Shown: positions 58,343 to 64,000 of the stretch, piece after piece | How the letters are laid out: each line of letters starts with the position of its first letter | How positions within the stretch are numbered: position 1 is the stretch's first letter | Source: Planotetraspora thailandica | GTDB lineage: Bacteria > Actinomycetota > Actinomycetes > Streptosporangiales > Streptosporangiaceae | Length of the DNA: 64,000 bases | NCBI RefSeq assembly: GCF_016863335.1 | Contig: NZ_BOOR01000005.1 | Location: 1-64,000, forward strand | Direction: 5' to 3' | Translations under genes and position numbers: made by a program | Notes under the pieces: model-generated | Databases searched by the model: none | What the model was told of the DNA's origin: nothing | The model's input: only the letters and a program-made list of their open reading frames with translations

Positions 58343-59082
58343 GCCTGCTGTCGATCCAGGGCGTCTGGAAGAACTACCACGACCACAGCGTGCTGCGGGG
58401 GATCGACCTCGAGGTGGCTCCGCACGAGGTCGTCTGCCTGATCGGCGCGTCAGGCTCGGGCAAGTCGACGCTGCTGCGCTGCGTCAACCTGCTCGAGAGC
58501 ATCGACGACGGCGCCGTCTACCTCGACGGCACGGAGATCACGGACGTGCGGACCGACCCCGACGACGTGCGCAAGCGCATCGGGATGGTCTTCCAGTCGT
58601 ACAACCTCTTTCCGCACATGACCGTGCTGGAGAACGTGACCCTCGCTCCCCGCAAGGTTCACAAGACGCCTGCCGCGAAGGCCGAGGCCGAGGCCATGGA
58701 ACTGCTCGCGCGGTTCGGCCTGGAAGGCAAGGCGAAGGAGTATCCCGACCGCCTGTCCGGAGGTCAGCAGCAGCGGGTCGCCGTCGTCCGGTCGCTTGCC
58801 ACGCAGCCCCGCCTTCTGCTGCTCGACGAGGTCACCTCCGCGCTCGACCCCACACTGGTCATGGAGGTCCTTGGCGTGATCCGCGAGCTCAAGGCGGCGG
58901 GGATGACGATGATCATCGCGACGCACGAGATGGGCTTCGCGCGGGACATCGCCGACACCGTGTGCTTCCTCGAAGGCGGCGTGCTGCTCGAACACGGGCC
59001 GCCCGAGCAGATCTTCACCGCCCCAGAGAACCCTCGCACCCGCGAGTTCCTCCGGCGCGTGCTCGAATCCGGCCGCCTCTAA
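58339..59082 (+). CDS. Amino-acid ABC transporter ATP-binding protein
   Basis: 247 residues. Walker A GASGSGKST, Q-loop GMVFQSYNLFPHMTVLENV, signature LSGGQQQRVAVVRSL, Walker B LLLLDEVTSALDP and H-loop ATHEMGFARDI. It energises import with the permease above. ATG overlaps the permease stop (ATGA). Confidence 0.97.
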   Translation: MSLLSIQGVWKNYHDHSVLRGIDLEVAPHEVVCLIGASGSGKSTLLRCVNLLESIDDGAVYLDGTEITDVRTDPDDVRKRIGMVFQSYNLFPHMTVLENVTLAPRKVHKTPAAKAEAEAMELLARFGLEGKAKEYPDRLSGGQQQRVAVVRSLATQPRLLLLDEVTSALDPTLVMEVLGVIRELKAAGMTMIIATHEMGFARDIADTVCFLEGGVLLEHGPPEQIFTAPENPRTREFLRRVLESGRL

Positions 59083-59103
59083 CCGCGGCAGGCCCTGGCC
59101 GGG

Positions 59104-60429
59104 TCATGCCCCCGTGACCAGCCAGGCTGTGCCGTACGCGCGGGCGCCGAGGGTGACCATGCGGGCGACCATCCACGCGCCGAGCGCGAGCCAGAGCGCG
59201 ACCAGGCCGCCCGCGAGTGCGGCGAGCGGCAAGTAGACGATCGTGGAGGCGAGCGCCGCCCAGGCGAGGTAGCGCTGGTCGCCCGCGCCGATCAGCACCC
59301 CGTCGAGCACGAAGACGACGCCCGCGACCGGCTGGAACAACGCCACCGGCCACAACACGGCCATGAGATGGTCGCCGACCAGGGCGTCCGCGTCGAACAA
59401 CGACGGAATGAGCGGCCTGGCGACCAGCACGATCGCGCCGAACACGACGCCGGAGGCCACGCCCCACATGACCATGCGCCGGGTGGCCGCCCGGGTCGCG
59501 GCAACGTCTCCGGCACCGAGCGCGCGGCCGGTGATCGCCTGGCCGGCGATCGCGATGGCATCGAGAGAGAACGCCAGGAACGTCCAGATCCGGGCGGCGA
59601 TGGTGTGCGCCTCGATCTGGTCCTCGCCCATCCTTGTGGCCAGCGACGTGGCGACGAGCAACACGATCTGCAGGCATGCCGTACGGATGACCAGGGCGAA
59701 CCCGGCGGCCCCCGCGGCGCGCACGCCGCGCGGGTCGGGGCGCAACGAGGCGCCGTGCCGCCGCGCCGACCGGATGACGAACGCCAGATAGATCGCGGCC
59801 GACAACGTCTGCGCGATCACCGTGCCCCACGCGGAGCCCGCGATGCCCCAGCGGAGCCCGAGGACGAACCAGAAGTTCAGCAGGCCGTTGAGGACGAACG
59901 AGCCGACGGACACGGCCAGCGGCGTGCGGGTGTCCTGCAGACCGCGCAGCACGCCCGTGCCGGCGAGCACCACGAGCATGCTCGGCGTGCCCAGCAGGCT
60001 GACCCGCAGGAACGTGACGGCCTGCGCGGCGAGCTCTCCCGTTGCACCGAACACGTGTACGATAAATGGCGCAAGGGGCCAGCACACCACCGCGATCACC
60101 ACGCCGATGGCGGCGGCGAGCCACATGCCGTCGACGCCCTGGCGCATCGCCTGCCTGAGGTCGCCCGCACCGAGTTGCCGGGCCACGGCCGCGGTGGTGG
60201 CGTACGCGAGGAAGACGCACAGGCCCACGAGCGCCGTCAGCCCCGTGCTGGCGACACCGAGGGCGCCGAGCGCGGGATCGAGAAGGTGACCGACGATGAT
60301 CGAATCGGTGAGCAGGAACAGCGGTTCCGCGACCAGCGCCCCAAAGGCCGGGACGGCCAGCCTGAGGATCTCCCTGTCATGGGCCCGACCCTGCCGGATA
60401 TCGCGGCCGATGCCGGTCGTAAGTGGCAT
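59104..60429 (-). CDS. MATE family efflux transporter
   Basis: 441 residues with about 12 hydrophobic segments and internal duplication: LAVPAFGALVAEPLFLLTDSIIVGHL at the start, and a second-half copy around RTACLQIVLLVATSLATRMGEDQIEAHTIA. Resembles DinF-like cation-coupled multidrug exporters. ATG 60429 (MPLTTGIGRD) is chosen. Further upstream the frame overlaps the dnaB upstream region and lacks membrane character. The start has only a weak ribosome binding site. Confidence 0.88.
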   Translation of the reverse strand: MPLTTGIGRDIRQGRAHDREILRLAVPAFGALVAEPLFLLTDSIIVGHLLDPALGALGVASTGLTALVGLCVFLAYATTAAVARQLGAGDLRQAMRQGVDGMWLAAAIGVVIAVVCWPLAPFIVHVFGATGELAAQAVTFLRVSLLGTPSMLVVLAGTGVLRGLQDTRTPLAVSVGSFVLNGLLNFWFVLGLRWGIAGSAWGTVIAQTLSAAIYLAFVIRSARRHGASLRPDPRGVRAAGAAGFALVIRTACLQIVLLVATSLATRMGEDQIEAHTIAARIWTFLAFSLDAIAIAGQAITGRALGAGDVAATRAATRRMVMWGVASGVVFGAIVLVARPLIPSLFDADALVGDHLMAVLWPVALFQPVAGVVFVLDGVLIGAGDQRYLAWAALASTIVYLPLAALAGGLVALWLALGAWMVARMVTLGARAYGTAWLVTGA

Positions 60430-60727
60430 GAGCCTATTTTGCAGCTTACGGACGTATGCCCCATCGGTATCGGAGTCGTCGGTCGACTTTCTTTCCTCCA
60501 CATCAGGTGGACACCGCGAAGCCTGGCCACACGGGGTTTTCGACACGGAGGACGGCGTCATCCACAGCCCTGTCCCCAGGGTTCCCACAGGTGGTCGCAC
60601 AAGCCTGCACACCTTGTCCACAACCTTGTTCACAGGCTGAGTTGCCGAGCATCGGCCGGGGCCGCGAAACTGTCGGACTCGGCCCCTACAACTGAGGAGT
60701 GGGGCCGCTGCGTCGGGAGGTGTGAAG
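60430..60727. promoter_or_regulatory. dnaB upstream region with DnaA boxes
   Basis: A 298-nt divergent gap between the MATE gene and dnaB. A perfect TTGTCCACA lies at 60614-60622, followed by TTGTTCACA (one mismatch) at 60626-60634; CATCCACAG- and TTCCCACAG-like motifs lie slightly further up (about 60560-60590). They suggest DnaA control of the helicase gene. Confidence 0.75.
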
Positions 60728-62095
60728 GTGAGCGTCGTCGACTTCCCGGGCGGCCCGGGAGAGTCCGCCTCCTCGTTCGAGCGGACCCCGCCCAACAACA
60801 TCGAGGCCGAGCAGTCGGTGCTGGGCGGCATGCTGCTGTCCAAAGACGCCATCGCCGACGTGGTCGAGGTGCTGCGCTCGGACGACTTCTACCGGCCGGC
60901 GCACCAGATCATCTACGAGGTCGTCACCGACCTGTACGGCCGGGGAGAACCGGCCGACTCGGTCACCGTCCTCGACGAGCTCATCAAGCGTGGGGAGATC
61001 GCCCGCGTCGGCGGCGGTGCCTATCTGCACACGCTCACCGCGATCGTCCCCACGGCCGCCAACGCCGGCTACTACGCGAAGATCGTGCGCGAGCAGGCCG
61101 TGTTGCGCCGCCTGATCGAGGCGGGCACCCGGATCGTCTCCTACGGATACGGTGGGCAGGGCGAGGAGGTCGACGACCTGGTCGACCGCGCGCAGGCCGA
61201 GATCTACAAGGTCACCGAGCGCCGCACGTCGGAGGACTACCTTCCACTCGCCGAGATCATGCCGTCCGCCCTGGACGAGATCGAGGCCATCGGCAGCCGC
61301 GGCGGCCAGATGGTCGGCGTGCCCACCGGCTTCCAGGATCTCGACGCCCTGACGAACGGTCTGCATCCCGGCCAGATGATCGTCGTGGCCGCACGACCGG
61401 CCATCGGTAAGTCCACCCTGGGATTGGACTTCGCAAGGTCCGCAGCGATCAAGCATGGGATGACCACGGTCATCTTCTCGCTGGAAATGTCGCGCAACGA
61501 GATCACCATGCGTCTGCTGTCGGCAGAGGCCAGGGTCGCCCTGCACACCATGCGCTCGGGGATGATGAACGACGACGACTGGACCCGGATGGCCCGCCGT
61601 ATGGGTGAGGTCGCCGAAGCGCCGCTGTTCATCGACGACTCACCCAACATGTCGATGATGGAGATCAGGGCCAAGTGCCGCCGGCTCAAGCAGCGCAACG
61701 ACCTGCGGTTCGTGATCGTCGACTATCTGCAGCTGATGAGCTCGCCCAAGAAGACCGAGAGCCGCCAGCAGGAGGTCTCCGAGCTGTCGCGTGCGCTGAA
61801 GCTGCTGGCCAAGGAGCTGGAAGTCCCGGTGATCGCGATCTCCCAGCTCAACCGTGGCCCCGAGCAACGCACCGACAAGCGCCCCCAGGTGTCCGACCTG
61901 CGAGAGTCCGGCTCCATCGAGCAGGACGCGGACATGGTCATCCTGCTGCACCGGGAGGACGCCTATGAGCGGGAGTCGCCCCGGGCTGGTGAGGCCGACC
62001 TGATCGTGGCCAAGCACCGTAACGGCCCGACCGCCACGGTCACCGTCGCCTTCCAGGGCCACTACAGCCGTTTCGTCGACATGGCGACGCACTGA
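60728..62095 (+). CDS. dnaB: Replicative DNA helicase
   Basis: 455 residues. A hexameric 5'-3' helicase at the fork. The N-terminal domain starts with PPNNIEAEQSVLGGMLLS. The RecA-like motor has Walker A ARPAIGKSTLGLD, VFSLEMSRNEITMRLLSAEA and RFVIVDYLQLMSSP, with a late DLRESGSIEQDADMVILLHRE. There is no intein. GTG 60728 is chosen because GGGAGG lies 7 nt upstream; GTG 60722 is too close to it. A DciA-like protein encoded near oriC would be its loader. Confidence 0.97.
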   Translation: MSVVDFPGGPGESASSFERTPPNNIEAEQSVLGGMLLSKDAIADVVEVLRSDDFYRPAHQIIYEVVTDLYGRGEPADSVTVLDELIKRGEIARVGGGAYLHTLTAIVPTAANAGYYAKIVREQAVLRRLIEAGTRIVSYGYGGQGEEVDDLVDRAQAEIYKVTERRTSEDYLPLAEIMPSALDEIEAIGSRGGQMVGVPTGFQDLDALTNGLHPGQMIVVAARPAIGKSTLGLDFARSAAIKHGMTTVIFSLEMSRNEITMRLLSAEARVALHTMRSGMMNDDDWTRMARRMGEVAEAPLFIDDSPNMSMMEIRAKCRRLKQRNDLRFVIVDYLQLMSSPKKTESRQQEVSELSRALKLLAKELEVPVIAISQLNRGPEQRTDKRPQVSDLRESGSIEQDADMVILLHREDAYERESPRAGEADLIVAKHRNGPTATVTVAFQGHYSRFVDMATH

Positions 62096-62445
62096 CCCCG
62101 AGCGACTGCGCCGTTGCGCCGAGCGGGGAAGCAACCTCCTACCGAAACCTTTGCCTCTGGCCGTGCATCGGGACGGCTACGCAGCGTGGAGAGTCCATGT
62201 CATCTCGGAGAACGTCACCGAGGGCGTGTCCGAGCTCGGCACCCACCGTCTCCACGATGCGGGGCGTGGCGATGATCACGGTCGGTATCGAACCACGGGC
62301 CGGACTCGTCTCGATCAGTGAGTAGGGGCGTCGGAGGTGATTGGCCGGGGCCTGGCGTCGCGGGCCTTGCACTGTCGTGTCATCCTCACCGCGGATGAGA
62401 TGAAGCGGCTCGGCCGCGACGCCAGAGAGCTCATCGCCCTGGCCG
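62096..62445. other. Intergenic region after dnaB
   Basis: About 350 nt with no supported gene. A small plus-strand frame (62337-62471, 44 residues, Arg-rich) and a minus-strand frame of about 77 residues lack recognisable motifs or good start signals. I see no terminator of note. The sequence may be a gene remnant at the border of the accessory right end. Confidence 0.4.
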
Positions 62446-62853
62446 TCAAGCGGCGTCGAGGGCTTCGGTGATCTTGCGGCTCATGTCCGCCACGGTGGGG
62501 CTGGGCTGGCCCTGGTGGGTGCGAGCGGCTGCTTCGACGGCGACAAGGACGGTGCGGCGGAAGTTGTCGGCCTCTTCCGGAGCCTGCTTCTTGAGCAGGG
62601 CCATGGCCGCAGTCAGGGCCGGCAGCACCTGGTCGGCGATCACGGCTACCGACTTGCTGTCCAGCTTCATGTCCTTGGGATACGTGGCGAGCACGTGCCC
62701 GACCAGCCCGGTGGCGGAGGACAGGGCGATGGAGCCCTCGGTGGCGGACTTGTGGGGCTTGCCGGCGGCATCGGCGGCGGACATCAGCGTGACGGCGCCG
62801 TAGGCGGCGGTGCGCAGGGTGAGCTTGTCCTGGTCGGTCAGGGTGACGGACAT
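62446..62853 (-). CDS. Hypothetical protein
   Basis: 135 residues, Ala-rich and predicted mainly helical: MSVTLTDQDKLTLRTAAYGA at the start and SPTVADMSRKITEALDAA at the end. No transmembrane segment, signal or known motif is seen. ATG 62853 has AAGGAG 9 nt upstream, which supports real translation. I do not recognise the family. It is a separate unit between dnaB and the serine hydrolase gene, on the minus strand. Confidence 0.65.
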   Translation of the reverse strand: MSVTLTDQDKLTLRTAAYGAVTLMSAADAAGKPHKSATEGSIALSSATGLVGHVLATYPKDMKLDSKSVAVIADQVLPALTAAMALLKKQAPEEADNFRRTVLVAVEAAARTHQGQPSPTVADMSRKITEALDAA

Positions 62854-62974
62854 GATCGTGTGCTCCTTGAATGTGTTCTGAAGTTCGATGGAACGGATGA
62901 AGGGTGGAATGCGGTCCTGGTGGTGGCAGGGGTATCTCATTGCTGAGGCGGGGGCCGCCGGCGTGGGCTTGGCG

Positions 62975-64000
62975 TCAGTCGTCGAGCGCCTGGTAGAGCG
63001 TGGTCCAGAAGTCGTTCATCAGGTGCGCCGGACTCGGCACGGAATACCCGAGCTGGCAGAGCAGGATGCCGGTGAGCTGGTTGGCCGGATCGGCGTAGGC
63101 CGAGGTGCCGCTGCCGCCGTCCCAGCCGAACTGGCCGATGGGCGCGTAGTCGCCGCGGTAGGTGCGCACCGCCATGCCGAAGCCCCAGCCGCCCTGCTGC
63201 CCCTGACCGAAGGAGATATGGACGTTGCCGGCGGCCAGGGCGGTGCGGGCGGCGTTCTGCTCGGGCGTGAGCCGGTTGGTGGTCATCAGCTCGACGGCGG
63301 CCCGGGACAGGATCCGCTTGCCCTGGTGGGTGCCGCCGTTGAGCAGCATCTGGAAGTAGGCGTGGTAGTCGTCGGCGGTGGAGACCAGCCCGCCGCCGCC
63401 GCCCTGGAACGCCGGAGGCTGGCTCCACCGTCCGCCCTTGGGCTCGTCCCAGGCGAGGAACTCGCCGGTCTGCGGGTCGGGGGCGTACAGGGTGGGCAGC
63501 CGGTCGATCTTGTCGGCGGGCACGTGGAAGCCGGTGTCGGTCATGCCGAGGGGCTCGAAGATGCGCTCGCGCAGGAACGTCTCGAACGACTGGCCACTGA
63601 CCCGGGCCACCAGCACGCCGACCAGGTCGCTGCTGATGTGGTACTGCCACTGCTCGCCGGGCTGGTACATCAGCGGCAGCGCGCCCAGGCGGCGCATCCA
63701 CTCATCCGGCTCGGGCACCTCCACCGGCAGGTTGGGCGTGAGCCCCTGCTCGAAGACCGCGTTCATGATCGGCCTGCCCAGCGCCGTGAAGTCTATGCCG
63801 AGCCCGAAGGTGGAGGTCAGCACGTCCCGTACGGTGATCGGCCGCCGCGCCGGCACGGTGTCGTCCAGCGGGCCGTCGGGCCGCGTCAGCACTTGACGGT
63901 TGGCAAGCTCGGGCAGCCACGGCTCCACCACGTCGTCCAGCCGCAGCCGGCACTCATCGAGAAGGACCATCGCCGCCGCGATCGAGACCGGCTTGGACGT
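62975..64000 (-). CDS. Serine hydrolase (beta-lactamase / class C family), 5' end outside window
   Basis: At least 341 residues in the window. Reading the minus strand from 64000 the frame runs TSKPVSIAAAMVLLDECRLRLDD. This is the SxxK helix of class C beta-lactamase/esterase-like proteins, with the catalytic lysine present and the serine codon just off the edge. Also seen: YHISSDLVGVLVARVSG (the Tyr-x-Ser/Asn box), PGEQWQYH, and a GWDGGSGTSAYADP segment near the third motif. Substrate unknown. It may be a peptidase, esterase or beta-lactamase. Confidence 0.85.
   Translation of the reverse strand, partial: TSKPVSIAAAMVLLDECRLRLDDVVEPWLPELANRQVLTRPDGPLDDTVPARRPITVRDVLTSTFGLGIDFTALGRPIMNAVFEQGLTPNLPVEVPEPDEWMRRLGALPLMYQPGEQWQYHISSDLVGVLVARVSGQSFETFLRERIFEPLGMTDTGFHVPADKIDRLPTLYAPDPQTGEFLAWDEPKGGRWSQPPAFQGGGGGLVSTADDYHAYFQMLLNGGTHQGKRILSRAAVELMTTNRLTPEQNAARTALAAGNVHISFGQGQQGGWGFGMAVRTYRGDYAPIGQFGWDGGSGTSAYADPANQLTGILLCQLGYSVPSPAHLMNDFWTTLYQALDD

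Noticed and set aside
60728-62095. Intein in DnaB
   Set aside because: The helicase motifs run uninterrupted over 455 residues.
62337-62471. 44-residue plus-strand frame
   Set aside because: GTG start with GGAGG too close, Arg-rich, overlaps the end of the better-supported minus-strand gene, no recognisable motif.

Overview
The window looks like the replication-origin region of a high-GC Gram-positive bacterium (Actinomycetota). The order rpmH-rnpA-yidD-yidC-jag-rsmG-parA-parB on one side of dnaA and dnaN-gnd-recF-dciA-gyrB-gyrA-DUF3566-tRNA-Ile on the other is the actinobacterial origin layout. The high GC content, frequent GTG/TTG starts, a separate murJ and pseudokinase ahead of sigM-trxB-trxA, and a PadR-ino1 operon suggest a sporulating actinomycete. 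A Streptosporangiales-like genus is my inference, not something the sequence proves.

Layout. 0-7 kb: a broken IS3-type transposase, then a minus-strand surface-glycan cluster (sialyltransferase-like GT29, a GT8-TPR-pyruvyltransferase fusion, GT2, GtrA, FAD oxidoreductase). It ends next to tRNA-Ile and looks accessory. 7-20 kb (minus strand): tRNA-Ile, DUF3566 membrane protein, gyrA, gyrB, dciA-like DUF721, recF, gnd, dnaN, oriC (about 17.46-17.99 kb), dnaA. 20-26 kb (plus strand): rpmH, rnpA, yidD, yidC, jag, rsmG, parA, parB, with three parS sites between 23.6 and 27.1 kb. Genes diverge from oriC, so most are co-directional with replication.

27-40.5 kb: ddl-like ligase, an aminotransferase, a GNAT protein, then the conserved envelope/redox block read leftwards (YbaK-like deacylase, DUF6049, murJ, pseudokinase, sigM, trxB, trxA). 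A sigma-R type promoter lies upstream of trxBA. The divergent cca gene follows. 40.5-46.6 kb: a highly regular 353-bp array (four direct then four inverted copies of a 12-bp motif, exactly 53 bp apart) ahead of bioA, then an MFS transporter, idi, ino1 with its PadR regulator, and DUF5318.

46.7-62.1 kb: a class A penicillin-binding protein, two GT87 membrane glycosyltransferases, an endonuclease IV-like protein, small membrane proteins, rpsF-ssb-rpsR-rplI, a polar amino-acid ABC transporter, a MATE exporter and dnaB with DnaA boxes upstream. 62-64 kb: a probably accessory tail with a hypothetical protein and a serine hydrolase cut by the window edge.

The genes serve replication initiation and segregation (dnaA, dnaN, recF, dciA, gyrAB, parABS, ssb, dnaB), RNA and protein maturation (rnpA, yidC/D, rsmG, cca, ribosomal proteins), envelope assembly (ddl, murJ, PBP, GTs) and thiol-redox homeostasis (sigM, trxBA). 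The least explained structure is the 53-bp-period symmetric array at 40533-40885.
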